Shown: positions 8,902 to 17,444 of the stretch, one piece after another
Position numbering within the stretch: position 1 is the stretch's first letter
Layout of the letters: each line of letters starts with the position of its first letter
Origin: a bacterium 210917-DFI.7.65
GTDB taxonomy: Bacteria; Bacillota; Clostridia; Oscillospirales; Oscillospiraceae
Reading direction: 5' to 3'
Length of the DNA stretch: 64,000 nucleotides
Assembly: GCA_020555865.1 (NCBI GenBank)
Contig: JAJCJJ010000002.1
Location: 248,001-312,000 of the forward strand
Notes under the pieces: generated by a model
Database searches by the model: none
What the model was told of the DNA's origin: nothing
The model's input: the letters and a program-made list of their open reading frames with translations, nothing else
Program-made: the position numbers and the translations under genes

Positions 8902-9423
8902 ATGAAACATTACTCTGTCCGCCAGCTGACGCTGGCCGCCGTCATCGGCGCACTCTATGCAGTCCTGACCCTCACCGCTTCGGTCTTTGGTATCACCTAC
9001 GGCCCGGTCCAGTGCCGGGTATCCGAAGCGCTGTGCGTGCTCCCATTCTTTTTTCCGGAAGCCAAGTGGGGGCTTTTTGTTGGGTGCCTGATCGCAAACC
9101 TGCTGAGTCCTTACGGCGCGCCGGATATCATCTGCGGATCCCTGGCTACGCTGCTGGCCGCCTGCATCACTGCAAAGCTCCCCGCAAAATGGAAATGGTT
9201 TGCACCGCTTCCGCCTGTACTTTCCAATGCTTTGATGATTGGCGCTCTCCTGGGGTGGTATAGTGCAGGTTTCGGCCCTGCATTCCCTGCAGCATTCGCG
9301 TTCAACGCGCTGACGGTGGGGTTGGGCGAACTGATCGCCTGCTACGTATTCGGCGGCGTACTGCTGATCGGGCTGCCAAAAATCCACTTCTTCCGCCAAA
9401 TGCTTCCGGCAGACAAGGTATAA
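8902..9423 (+). CDS. queT: Queuosine precursor transporter QueT
   Basis: A 173-residue, six-helix membrane protein of the QueT family (formerly DUF988), the substrate-binding S component of an energy-coupling-factor transporter for queuine or preQ1. Family features are the start KHYSVRQLTLAAVIGALYAVLTLT, the segment QCRVSEALCVLPFF, and LFVGCLIANLLSPYGAPDIICGSLATLLAA. The shared energising module (EcfAAT) is not in this window. Control by the structured leader upstream is expected. Confidence 0.9.
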   Translation: MKHYSVRQLTLAAVIGALYAVLTLTASVFGITYGPVQCRVSEALCVLPFFFPEAKWGLFVGCLIANLLSPYGAPDIICGSLATLLAACITAKLPAKWKWFAPLPPVLSNALMIGALLGWYSAGFGPAFPAAFAFNALTVGLGELIACYVFGGVLLIGLPKIHFFRQMLPADKV

Positions 9424-9477
9424 CCGCCGCGCAGTGCGCGGCCTGATTTTAATGAACAAAGGTGAGGTTTGAAGCTC

Positions 9478-10347
9478 ATGAAAGTAAGAAAAGCCGTGAT
9501 CCCCGCCGCGGGCCTCGGCACCCGCATGCTCCCGGTGACCAAAACCGTTCCCAAGGAGATGCTGCCCATGGTGGACCGCCCTGTGATGCAGTACATCGTG
9601 GAAGAAGCCGTATCCGCCGGCATTGAAGATATCCTGATTATCACCAATCGCGGCAAGGACGTGATGGAAGATTATTTTGATTACGCCCCTGAACTGGAAG
9701 ATAAGCTGCGCCGGGCCGGAAAAGACGATCTGATCGAACTGGTTCACAAGCCCGCTAACCTTGCCAACATCTTTTTTGTGCGTCAGAAGCAGACTCTTGG
9801 CCTGGGCCACGCCATCTATCAAGCCCGCAGATTCGTGGGCAACGAACCTTTCGCCGTACTGCTGGGCGATGATATCATCCGTGCCAAAGACCCTGTGATC
9901 GGCCAGCTGATTCGGGCTGCGGAAAAATATGAGGCTTCCGCTATCGGCGTACAGCAGGTCAGCGACGAAGCCATCAGCCGCTATTCCTCCGTAGCCGTGT
10001 CAGAGCTGGAAGAGCGGGTGTTTTCCGTGTCGGATCTGAATGAGAAGCCTTCTCCGGAGGAAAAATTTTCCAATTATGCCATTTTGGGCCGTTATGTTCT
10101 GACGCCCGAAATCTTCGATATTCTGGAAACCCAGGCCCCCGGTTACGGCGGGGAGATCCAACTGACCGACGGCCTTGAGACCCTGTGCCATCAGGAGCGC
10201 ATGGTCGCTGTGGACTTTGAAGGCCGCCGGTATGATACCGGAAACCTCTGCGGCTTCCTGGAAGCTACGCTGGAAATTGCCCTGGATCATCCCGAAACCG
10301 GCGATTGGCTGCGCCGGTATATGAAAGAAAAAGCATTGCAGTTTTAA
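9478..10347 (+). CDS. galU: UTP-glucose-1-phosphate uridylyltransferase
   Basis: The enzyme makes UDP-glucose for cell-envelope glycans. The 289-residue protein starts with the nucleotidyltransferase signature VIPAAGLGTRMLPVTKTVPKEMLP, and has FAVLLGDDII for metal binding and the C-terminal GRRYDTGNLCGFLEA motif of GalU/GtaB. I prefer the ATG at 9478 because AAGGTGAGG lies ten nucleotides upstream; the TTG at 9469 would be only one nucleotide from that site. It has its own terminator and stands between queT and the convergent Isc cluster. Confidence 0.95.
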   Translation: MKVRKAVIPAAGLGTRMLPVTKTVPKEMLPMVDRPVMQYIVEEAVSAGIEDILIITNRGKDVMEDYFDYAPELEDKLRRAGKDDLIELVHKPANLANIFFVRQKQTLGLGHAIYQARRFVGNEPFAVLLGDDIIRAKDPVIGQLIRAAEKYEASAIGVQQVSDEAISRYSSVAVSELEERVFSVSDLNEKPSPEEKFSNYAILGRYVLTPEIFDILETQAPGYGGEIQLTDGLETLCHQERMVAVDFEGRRYDTGNLCGFLEATLEIALDHPETGDWLRRYMKEKALQF

Positions 10348-10352
10348 ATGCA

Positions 10353-10387
10353 CCCGCTTCCGCCATTTCAGCGGAAGCGGGGTATTT
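10353..10387 (+). terminator. Terminator of galU
   Basis: CCCGCTTCCGC and GCGGAAGCGGG form an 11-bp stem followed by TATTTT. Confidence 0.8.
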
Positions 10388-10408
10388 TACAACACAGCCT
10401 CCAAACGA

Positions 10409-10444
10409 TAAAGCCGGGAAAGCAGATTTGCTTTCCCGGCTTTG
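10409..10444 (-). terminator. Terminator of the Isc cluster
   Basis: AAAGCCGGGAAAGC pairs with GCTTTCCCGGCTTT across a 6-nt loop just past the iscU stop; A/T runs flank both sides. Confidence 0.8.
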
Positions 10445-10452
10445 CGCTTTTC

Positions 10453-10884
10453 TCATGATTCTTCCGCGCAGTGGGCACAAGATGCTTCCTTGAACAGCGC
10501 CGGATCGTAAGCGATTCCGTTTTTATCATAATAATCTTTTACCGCAGCCTTGACAGCCTCCTCCGCCAGCACCGAACAGTGGAGTTTATAGGCCGGCAGG
10601 CCGTCCAGCGCCTCTACCACAGCTTTATTGGACAACTGCAGCGCCTCCTCCACGGGCTTACCTTTAATCATCTCCGTGGCGATGGAACTGGTGGCAATGG
10701 CACTGCCGCAGCCAAAGGTCTCAAATTTGACATCACAGATAATACCATCGTCAATTTTCAAATACATTTTCATAATATCGCCGCACTTGGCATTGCCTAC
10801 TTCGCCCACGCCGTCGGCGTTTTCGATCTCGCCCACGTTGCGGGGATTGCGAAAATGATCCATAACTTTTTCACTGTATAACAT
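10453..10884 (-). CDS. iscU: Iron-sulfur cluster scaffold protein (IscU/NifU N-terminal type)
   Basis: A 143-residue scaffold on which Fe-S clusters are assembled from sulfur supplied by the cysteine desulfurase. The three ligand cysteines are visible in GNAKCGDIMKMYL, FETFGCGSAIATSS and KLHCSVLAEEA. The start MLYSEKVMDHFRNPRNVGEIENADGVGEVG is typical of the clostridial form. The tail carries CAHC. It begins inside the last 14 nt of the desulfurase gene, so translation is coupled. Confidence 0.95.
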   Translation of the reverse strand: MLYSEKVMDHFRNPRNVGEIENADGVGEVGNAKCGDIMKMYLKIDDGIICDVKFETFGCGSAIATSSIATEMIKGKPVEEALQLSNKAVVEALDGLPAYKLHCSVLAEEAVKAAVKDYYDKNGIAYDPALFKEASCAHCAEES

Positions 10885-12058
10885 AGTTTCTCGCTCCTTT
10901 TTCCAATTCTCTCCACACGGGAGACATCTTTCTCAAATAGGCCACCACGTCTTTCACCTCGCGGATGATCGTATCCATTTCTTCCATGGTGTTTTCCTTG
11001 CCCAAACTCAGACGCAGAGATCCGTGCGCCACTTCATGCGGCCGGCCGATAGCCAACAGCACATGACTGGGATCCAGAGAGCCGGAAGTGCAGGCCGATC
11101 CGGAGGATGCGCAAATACCCCTGTCGTCCAGCAAAAGAAGCAGCGACTCACCCTCAATACCTTCAAAACAGAAATTGACATTGCCCGGCAGGCGATGGTC
11201 ACAGCTGCCGTTCAGGGCACTGTGAGGAATTTGGGAGATCCCCGCGATCAGATGATCGCGCAAAGTGCTCATATGGGCCGCATCGCCGTCCATGTGGGCG
11301 CAGGACTCTTCCAGTGCCGTCGCCATCCCCACAATAGCAGGCAGATTTTCTGTACCGGCACGCTTGCCGCGCTCCTGGGCGCCGCCTTCAATCAGGGAGC
11401 GCAGCGGCAGCCCCTGGCGCACATACAGCGCACCCACGCCCCGCGGACCGCAAAACTTGTGGCCAGACAGGGACAGCATGTCAATCTGATCCGCCTGCAC
11501 ATCTACCGGAACATGGCCCACAGCCTGTACGGCATCCGTGTGGAAGAGCACTTTCTTTTCCCGGCACAGCGCGCCGATCTCACGAATCGGCTGAAGGGTG
11601 CCGATTTCATTATTGGCATACATAATGGTCACCAGCGCTGTATCTTCCCGCAGCGCAGCGGCCACATCCGACACTTTAACAATCCCTTCTTCCCCAACAG
11701 GCAGCAACGTGATCTCAAAGCCCTCCTCCTTCAACCGTTCCAGCGTATGGAGCACCGCATGGTGCTCGATGGCCGAAGAGATGATGTGTTTCTTGCCCCT
11801 GCGCGCGCCCCAGTAGGCCGCGCTGCGGATTGCCTGGTTGTCGGCCTCACTGCCGCCGGAGGTAAAATAGATTTCCCGCGCGGCGGCGCCAATGCATCCG
11901 GCGATGCGTTCCCGAGCACTTTGCAGCAGTTCGTTGGCTTCCTGCCCCAGCGTATATAAGCTGGAGGGATTGCCCCAGTGTTCTTCCATGCAGGCAATCA
12001 TGGCCTCTTTTGCCGCACGGCTGGTCTTTGTGGTGGCAGCGTGATCTGCATATATCAT
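10871..12058 (-). CDS. iscS: Cysteine desulfurase (IscS/NifS)
   Basis: A PLP enzyme that removes sulfur from cysteine for cluster assembly. The 395-residue protein has the start MIYADHAATTKTS, HAVL and DAVQAVGH, the PLP lysine in SLSGHKFCGPRGVGALYV (about residue 200), and the catalytic-loop Cys in CASSGSACTSGSLDPSHVL (about residue 325). I use the ATG at 12058, which gives the family's standard N-terminus; the open frame extends further upstream without family similarity. It lies between iscR and iscU. Confidence 0.95.
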   Translation of the reverse strand: MIYADHAATTKTSRAAKEAMIACMEEHWGNPSSLYTLGQEANELLQSARERIAGCIGAAAREIYFTSGGSEADNQAIRSAAYWGARRGKKHIISSAIEHHAVLHTLERLKEEGFEITLLPVGEEGIVKVSDVAAALREDTALVTIMYANNEIGTLQPIREIGALCREKKVLFHTDAVQAVGHVPVDVQADQIDMLSLSGHKFCGPRGVGALYVRQGLPLRSLIEGGAQERGKRAGTENLPAIVGMATALEESCAHMDGDAAHMSTLRDHLIAGISQIPHSALNGSCDHRLPGNVNFCFEGIEGESLLLLLDDRGICASSGSACTSGSLDPSHVLLAIGRPHEVAHGSLRLSLGKENTMEEMDTIIREVKDVVAYLRKMSPVWRELEKGARNYVIQ

Positions 12059-12121
12059 GGTTCTTTCACTCCTGTAAAGTCGCATGCTTGTGCGCACGTG
12101 TAATTTAACTGAAATTTTATT

Positions 12122-12174
12122 ACCTATATCTTTTATAGGAATATTACCATATTCAACCTATAAAGTCAATAGGT
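12122..12174 (-). promoter_or_regulatory. iscSU promoter with two IscR-type operators
   Basis: The minus-strand promoter is TTGACT (12164-12169), 17 nt, TAATAT (12141-12146). Two 17-bp palindromes of the form CCTAT-N7-ATAGG sit on it: one over the -35 (12158-12174) and one just downstream of the -10 (12123-12139). The same motif lies at the iscR promoter, so the neighbouring Rrf2 protein is the likely binder. Confidence 0.75.
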
Positions 12175-12233
12175 TTATTGAATTTTGGAAAGCGGGGCAT
12201 GCCGCCCCGCTCATTGCCGCTCCAGCGCCTGCC

Positions 12234-12662
12234 TTAAACCTGCTGCGAACCGTCCTCGGTCTGCCGCAGGAGCTGGGCCAGAGTGATACCGGAAAAATAG
12301 TCCCGGATGGTGCGTTCCAGCCCTTTCCAAATCGGGAGCGTCAGGCACTGGTCCGCCCGGGCACAGTGAGTACGGTCCGCCTCCAGACATGCCACAGGGG
12401 CCAGCGATCCCTCCGCAGCCTCTAAAATGTCCCAAACCGTGCATTCCCCGGCCGGCCTGGCCAAGCGGTAACCGCCGCCTTTTCCTCGCAGCCCGATCAC
12501 CAATCCTGCCTTCACCAGACTTTTTATGATGGCCTCCATATACTTTTCAGAAATTTCTTGTTTGCGCGCCACATCTCTCAGAGGTACCAAATCCTCTCCC
12601 TCTGCCGCGGCCAGTTCTGTCATGATCCGCAGCGCATAGCGCCCTTTGGTCGAGATCATCAT
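12234..12662 (-). CDS. iscR: Rrf2-family regulator of the Isc cluster
   Basis: A 142-residue winged-helix repressor that begins MISTKGRYALRIMTELA and carries the recognition region EISEKYMEAIIKSLVKAGLVIGLRGKGGGYRLAR. Three cysteines typical of IscR cluster ligation are present (C92, C99 and C104 region: CLEADRTHCARADQC), so it can probably hold a [2Fe-2S] cluster. It would sense Fe-S status and repress its own gene and iscSU through the CCTAT-N7-ATAGG sites. Confidence 0.92.
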   Translation of the reverse strand: MMISTKGRYALRIMTELAAAEGEDLVPLRDVARKQEISEKYMEAIIKSLVKAGLVIGLRGKGGGYRLARPAGECTVWDILEAAEGSLAPVACLEADRTHCARADQCLTLPIWKGLERTIRDYFSGITLAQLLRQTEDGSQQV

Positions 12663-12691
12663 ACGCCAGATCCCTCCTTGCAGTTGGTAAA

Positions 12692-12723
12692 CCTATTATA
12701 CTTTAGGGTTTATTGCTTTGCAA
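12692..12723 (-). promoter_or_regulatory. iscR promoter and operator
   Basis: TTGCAA (12718-12723), a 17-nt spacer and TATAAT (12695-12700) on the minus strand. The 17-bp element CCTAT-N7-TAGGG (12692-12708) covers the -10, which suggests autorepression. Confidence 0.75.
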
Positions 12724-12847
12724 GGGCATCGCGTTTCTTTCTGTATTCTTTTCTTATTGTGCTTTCTTTCCGGGTGCTTTATACTGAACCAGAGACGAAA
12801 GAACAGGCACGCCGCACCGCCGACAGCAAACGGCGCCAATCAAACCG

Positions 12848-12911
12848 GAAAAAGCCGCCTGTCAACCGGCGGTTGACAAAAAGACAAGCCCCGGTTGGTG
12901 GCTTTTACTAT
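12848..12911 (+). promoter_or_regulatory. Palindromic element upstream of the XRE membrane regulator
   Basis: TGTCAACC-GGC-GGTTGACA (12860-12878) is a perfect inverted repeat whose right arm contains TTGACA. It is nested in a larger fold in which AAAAGCCGCC (from about 12849) pairs with GGTGGCTTTT (about 12896-12907). It could be an operator overlapping a -35 or an attenuator; no convincing -10 is visible at the right distance. Confidence 0.45.
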
Positions 12912-12952
12912 CCCTTTTGGCTATACTGAATCCCGAAAGGAGGGCGAACCAC

Positions 12953-14218
12953 ATGACCGTTGGAGAACGCATCGCCCAGCTGCGCAAGGAACACACACTT
13001 TCACAGGAAGAACTGGGTGAGCAGCTCAACGTATCCCGCCAGGCAATCTACAAATGGGAACGCAATGCCTCCCTGCCGGAAATCGAAAAACTGATTGCCT
13101 TGAGCAAACTCTTCGGCGTTTCGGTGGGATATCTTCTGGGTGTGGAGGAACAGCACGCCCAGTCCGATCCTGAAACCGCACCCGGCGAATTGAGCGAACA
13201 GCAGACGAAACTGGCGGAAGAAATTGCTTCGCGCTACATTGCCGCCCTGCCCCAAACAGCGAAAAGGAAAAAATGGCCCTATGTCGCAGCCGCTGCGGCC
13301 GCCGTCGCAGTGCTGCTGGCATTGAGCACCCTGAACGGGAAGTTGAATCGGCTGGATCAGCAGTATCAGAATCTGCAAAACAGCATCGTCAACATTCAGG
13401 ATACCGTATCCAATCAGATCGGCGGCATTTCCAACCGCGTGGAAGAAGTATTGAAGAGCCAGAATACTTTAACCGCCGACTACAGCACCGAATTGCTCCG
13501 CGCCGATCCGGCGGCAGGCACCGTGACCTTCGCCCTGCGGGCCGTGCCAAAAACCTATGTGGACGGCATGCAGGCCGTATTCAGTGCAGATACCGGCACA
13601 AGCACCTCCGCCGAAACGACCGATACCACCCCCTCCGGCCAGGAATTTTCCGCAGAACTGACCTGCCCTCTGACCGATGATATCCGCCTCAACGTCACCT
13701 TTCTCAGCGGTGACAAAAAGGAAACGCAGCTTCTGATGCAGTATGACAGCCTCTACAGCGGTTCCTTTCCCTCTGTTTCCGTAGAGGACTATAACCTGAT
13801 GTATCACAAGGTGAGCAGCGACGGGCTCCTGACGCTGCAGGGGCAGTTTTTTACAGCCGACGACAGCCATTTAGCCGCTCCGATCATAAACGAAGCGCTT
13901 CCGCCAGCCGAGATCGTTTCACTCCGGGTGGGGCTGTTTCTCAATCAGCGCCTGCTGGCCTGGGCAGAACCCGGCGCCCAGCCCGACAGCTTCCATGGCG
14001 ATTACCCCGGAACCTTCTACTACCTGCCCATGCTGGAGATCACGCTGCACCCGGGCGACCTGCTCTGCCCCGCCGCCGTCATTGAGGACAGCTGCGGCCG
14101 CACGAGCGTTGTGCCTGGTTCCTGGTTCTGGTGGGATCAATCCAGCGGAGAACTGACCTGGGCGGATTACGAAGCGGTTAACGCTGCAGATCAATCTGCA
14201 GAAAACTGGCAATTTTAA
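12953..14218 (+). CDS. Membrane-anchored XRE-family regulator with extracellular domain
   Basis: A 421-residue one-component system. Residues 1-62 are a Cro/C1-type helix-turn-helix (LSQEELGEQLNVSRQAIYKWERNASLPEIEKLIALSKLFGVS). A membrane helix follows at about 103-123, then a short coiled coil (about 127-165, NRLDQQYQNLQNSIVNIQDTV) and an outside beta-rich region of about 250 residues without recognised domains. The ATG at 12953 has AAAGGAGG upstream. Such proteins are presumed to pass an envelope signal directly to DNA; target and ligand are unknown. The gene is monocistronic. Confidence 0.85.
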   Translation: MTVGERIAQLRKEHTLSQEELGEQLNVSRQAIYKWERNASLPEIEKLIALSKLFGVSVGYLLGVEEQHAQSDPETAPGELSEQQTKLAEEIASRYIAALPQTAKRKKWPYVAAAAAAVAVLLALSTLNGKLNRLDQQYQNLQNSIVNIQDTVSNQIGGISNRVEEVLKSQNTLTADYSTELLRADPAAGTVTFALRAVPKTYVDGMQAVFSADTGTSTSAETTDTTPSGQEFSAELTCPLTDDIRLNVTFLSGDKKETQLLMQYDSLYSGSFPSVSVEDYNLMYHKVSSDGLLTLQGQFFTADDSHLAAPIINEALPPAEIVSLRVGLFLNQRLLAWAEPGAQPDSFHGDYPGTFYYLPMLEITLHPGDLLCPAAVIEDSCGRTSVVPGSWFWWDQSSGELTWADYEAVNAADQSAENWQF

Positions 14219-14225
14219 CGCTCAT

Positions 14226-14262
14226 AAAAAAAGCGGACTGCACTGCAGTCCGCTTTTTTCTT
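14226..14262. terminator. Bidirectional terminator between the XRE gene and pdxK
   Basis: AAAAAAAGCGGACTGCA and its complement form a stem with A and T runs on both sides, serving two converging genes. Confidence 0.85.
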
Positions 14263-14270
14263 TTTCCTTT

Positions 14271-15113
14271 TCACAGCCGATCTGCCCCAATGGTATACAG
14301 CAGCGGCTCGAAGTCCACACCTTCCCGCATAGGCGTTCCCTGCGGGAAGGTGCGCTCAGCGCAGTCCCGGACAAATTTTGCCGCCAGCGCCGCAGCCTCG
14401 GTCAGCTTCCGGCCCCGCACCAGCGCTCCGGTGAGCACGCTGGAAAATACATCCCCGGTGCCGTGGTATTCTCCAGGGATACGATCTGTCAGGGCAAACT
14501 CCACCTGTCCGGTTTCCCGGTCAAATACTGCCGCGCCCAAAGTATCTGCCCCGTCGCTGACGCCGGTAAGCACTACGCTCCGCACGCCGCCGCCGGACAG
14601 GGCGCGGCACAGTTCTGCATATCCCGCTTTGTCCCGGGGCAGGGTTTCATAATCCTCCCCCAGCAAAAAGGCTGCTTCGGTCAAATTCGGCGTAATCACA
14701 TCCGCTTTTTCCGTCAGGCGGCACGTGGCCTCGCACATTTCGTCGGTATACGTCACATAACGTACACCGTTGTCACCCATCACCGGGTCCACAACGGCCA
14801 GAGCATTATCCTTGCGAAAACGACGGATGAAATCCTCCACCACGCCGATCTGCTCAGTGCAGCCAAGAAAACCGCTGTATACGGCATCAAAACGCAACCC
14901 CAGCGTCTGCCAGTGATCCATGGTCTTTTTCATTTCTTCCGTCAGATCGAGGAAAGTAAAATCAGGAAAGGCCGTATGGGTGGAAAGATAGGCCGTGGGC
15001 AGCACGGCGCACTGCACCCCCATCACCGACAGGATCGGCAGGGCCACGGTCAGCGAACAGCGCCCAAAGCCGGAAATATCATGGATTGCGGCCACCTTCG
15101 GCGTTGCCGTCAT
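14271..15113 (-). CDS. pdxY: Pyridoxal/pyridoxamine kinase
   Basis: A 280-residue ribokinase-like enzyme that phosphorylates vitamin B6 vitamers to PLP precursors. Family motifs include AAIHDISGFGRCSLTVALP at the N-terminus, the substrate segment around VYSGFLG, DPVMGDNG, VITPNLTEAAFLL and the anion-hole/catalytic GTGDVFSSVLTGALVRG (about residue 225). The ATG at 15113 has AGGGGGCGG upstream. It is alone on its strand, facing the XRE gene. Confidence 0.9.
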   Translation of the reverse strand: MTATPKVAAIHDISGFGRCSLTVALPILSVMGVQCAVLPTAYLSTHTAFPDFTFLDLTEEMKKTMDHWQTLGLRFDAVYSGFLGCTEQIGVVEDFIRRFRKDNALAVVDPVMGDNGVRYVTYTDEMCEATCRLTEKADVITPNLTEAAFLLGEDYETLPRDKAGYAELCRALSGGGVRSVVLTGVSDGADTLGAAVFDRETGQVEFALTDRIPGEYHGTGDVFSSVLTGALVRGRKLTEAAALAAKFVRDCAERTFPQGTPMREGVDFEPLLYTIGADRL

Positions 15114-15133
15114 CCAAAACCGCCCCCTTTTGC

Positions 15134-15192
15134 TTCGCTGCAGCGAAACACAAATTTTCGTATAGCATACCACAGCGCGCTGCGGCGCGCAA
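15134..15192 (-). promoter_or_regulatory. Promoter and palindromic leader of pdxY
   Basis: TTGCGC (15187-15192), 17 nt, TATGCT (15164-15169) on the minus strand. The leader holds a perfect 14-bp palindrome, TTCGCTGCAGCGAA (15134-15147), just before the ribosome binding site. Confidence 0.5.
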
Positions 15193-15284
15193 GGAAAGAA
15201 TTCCCGGTGCCGCATTGCCGCAGCACCACAGCACCATCAGCAAAAGGACACGCCGCAGCGCCCTCCCGCCGCACAACGTGTCCC

Positions 15285-15372
15285 TCACGATTCTTGATCT
15301 TTCACATATTTCATAATATCGCCTACTTCACAATCCAAAATCCGGCAGAACATATCTATGGTATGAGTGCTG
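15285..15372 (-). pseudogene. Relic of a Cro/C1-type (XRE) regulator, C-terminal end only
   Basis: On the minus strand a frame reads SGSTHTIDMFCRILDCEVGDIM and then KYVKDQES to a TGA at 15285. This is the standard C-terminal end of small XRE regulators (xTLxxICxxLxCxxxDIMEYV). No N-terminal helix-turn-helix remains. It is joined, out of frame, to the truncated sigma-like gene next to it, so a deletion has fused two genes of a former mobile element. Confidence 0.7.
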
Positions 15373-15657
15373 CCGCTTTCGGGGCGAAAGCATTCGCAAG
15401 GCATTGGCTAACAGATCATTTTCAATCATAACCATTCGATCCAGTGCATAAAATGCCTGACATTCGATGCACATGATGTAATCGAAGCAGGATGGTTCTA
15501 TATGCAGACCTGGTGATACATCTGAAAACAGGATCTCCCGTTTTTGCTGTCGCTCCTTTTTACGATACCAATCTCTGGCTCGATTTTTTAATACTGTTTT
15601 GCAAAAGCTGTCAAACTTACCCTCGATCCGATTGATGTCCGCTCTGGAACATCGCAC
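15328..15657 (-). pseudogene. Truncated mobile-element sigma-70-like gene
   Basis: A GTG at 15657 preceded by GGGAGGGGG opens a frame whose first 80 residues (RCSRADINRIEGKFDSFCKTVLKNRARDWYRKK) match the small sigma-70-like proteins encoded by integrative conjugative elements of Firmicutes. After LLANALRMLSPRKRQ the frame passes into the XRE relic and ends with unrelated residues, so region 4 is missing. I read it as a broken gene left from an element insertion. Confidence 0.7.
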
Positions 15658-16049
15658 AATCTCACCCCCTCCCGCACGATCTCATCGCCGGAGATGGGTT
15701 CTTTCTTGTTCAGATACTAACTAATGCGTTCCCTCGAAACAGCGTTGCCACATTTACGAAAATTTTTAATATGCTTGTTGTCAGTAAAATAGCAGGATAG
15801 CTTATTAACCGCCCTGCCCCCTGCAATAACACCGAACTCTGCTGTTTTATGATACAGAGATTCGCATATCGGATAAAGACAGGCTCCCGTGCAATTTTTA
15901 TCACACGGGAGCCTCTTTCAAATCAGATGGGTATTAGGCTATCCTGCTCCTGTTGTCAATACAGGAAACTTACAACTTGTCTATGAAGCGGGCTGTTGTA
16001 CCTAGACTAAGCATTTTCAATTTACTGATACTGGTTCCAGTCCAGATTC
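15658..16049. other. Intergenic stretch with one hairpin
   Basis: No gene can be supported. A 10-bp hairpin, GGCTCCCGTG with CACGGGAGCC, at about 15883-15914 is followed by a short T-rich run and looks like an old terminator. Confidence 0.4.
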
Positions 16050-16582
16050 GCGGTCAATTAACTCCACCACTCATGGTCTCCATCTTCATTTCGCTCAAAT
16101 GGATAGCCATTGCAACCTTCCGAACAGTAAGGTAATACCATAACCCACATTGTCTGGAATGTTTTCATGTCAGGGAGCGAATCCTGTTCAACTTTCCAGC
16201 AGTCGGCCTAGCACAGGGTTGATCATCGCTATGTAATTGTAGCATTGGGGCGAAACGTGCCATCCGTATAGCCATTGACCCAGCCCCGCGCGGCAGCACG
16301 TTCAATGAATTTCTCTGCTCAATGTCCATGAATATTGGAGAAGCTATCATGGCTTTCCACGTTAGGCCGTTCAAATCCGGCCCAGATCATTGCAAATTCA
16401 GCACAAGCGATAGGCGTATTGGAATCAAAGCCCTCTGTAGAACGACCTTTGATAATTTCCAATCTTGCAATTGTGGAATAGCCATATTGCACCACATGGC
16501 CTCGATTACATCGCTAAATGTGTTCGTGCTGCTTTCGTTGACTGTCTGCACATCTTTGCCCAACAATCAATAGACAATCAAT
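16050..16582 (-). pseudogene. Degenerate copy of the SLH-domain end of the large surface protein
   Basis: The DNA runs parallel to 22,435-22,970, the C-terminal SLH region of the intact surface protein. Shared stretches include CATCCGTATAGCCATTGACCC, GGTTGATCATCGC, GAATTTCTC and GCAAATTCAGCAC, in the same order and spacing. Many substitutions, indels and in-frame stops are present, so it cannot encode an SLH protein. It shows that a second SLH gene, or a duplication of its end, once lay here. Confidence 0.8.
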
Positions 16583-16758
16583 TAAAGCGATTTCTGAAAC
16601 CGCTGTGTCGTTGTCTGGGTATTCCTTATCCAGCATGGACGCCACCGCATATACCGAACATATGATACACCAATCCAATATCTACATTAAATAAACAAAA
16701 TTTCTTAACAAGTTTTTCATACAATCAAACGATTTATACAGATTAAAATCTACGAAAG

Positions 16759-16806
16759 AAGCCCACACAGGACGGCCTGGATCAGCGCCTATTCCTATGC
16801 GGGCTT
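16759..16806 (-). terminator. Probable terminator of the zinc operon
   Basis: AAGCCCGCATAGGA and TCCTGTGTGGGCTT (minus strand) form a stem with two mismatches, followed by CTTTCG, about 75 nt after the last operon gene. Confidence 0.5.
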
Positions 16807-16880
16807 ACTTTTTCTTCTTCTGGAGCGAGCATTCTTCGCAGGTAAATCAAAGAAATGGATTCTAATTCATTTGGAAGTAC

Positions 16881-17444
16881 TTAGCCCAACTCCAGCCGTG
16901 TATCCGTCAGATGATACCATCTTATACCGTCTTTTTCGTAAGGCTGGAACTCGCCAGTGACAGTGATCTCCGCACCAAGCGCGGGATAGTCCTCCGGATA
17001 AACACTATTCGCTTCCAGAATAAACTCCATGCCTTCCGCACAGCAAGCAGTGGCATCTGAAACGATACAGGCGTAAGCTACCGGATCAGGTTGCATCACG
17101 TTGTCGACAACCATCTGATAGGCTGCAAATTCACCGCTCATCTTTACGGTTTTACCAATATAATGCTCCGGATCATAATAGAGCATATTATAGAGCTCAG
17201 AGTAAACCACTGTATTGCTTATCACCGTCAGGTCTACATCCACATCGCTGTCAGTGCCCTGCGTCGGCTCGATTTTCTCCGTAGGCTGCGCCGCGTGATT
17301 CGAGGCGGCCGCACTATCTGTTTCCGCCAGCCCAGCATCGGAAATAGCAGCTTCATCCTCAGCGTTGGTGTGAGAAGGGATTCCGCAGGCGCAAAGGGCG
17401 GCTGCGATCCATAGGGACAGCATCCAGCAAAGGATTTTCTTCAT
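16881..17444 (-). CDS. Lipoprotein of the zinc-uptake operon
   Basis: A 187-residue protein with a lipoprotein signal (hydrophobic helix then LCAC, Cys at about residue 20), an acidic Ser/Ala-rich linker (25-70) and a C-terminal domain (75-187) whose pattern (YIGKTVKMSGEF, GAEITVTGEFQPYEKDGIRWYHL) resembles an OB-fold. It would be anchored on the outer face of the cytoplasmic membrane. It overlaps the permease gene by four nucleotides, so it probably helps metal capture or hand-over; no catalytic motif is seen. Confidence 0.75.
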   Translation of the reverse strand: MKKILCWMLSLWIAAALCACGIPSHTNAEDEAAISDAGLAETDSAAASNHAAQPTEKIEPTQGTDSDVDVDLTVISNTVVYSELYNMLYYDPEHYIGKTVKMSGEFAAYQMVVDNVMQPDPVAYACIVSDATACCAEGMEFILEANSVYPEDYPALGAEITVTGEFQPYEKDGIRWYHLTDTRLELG

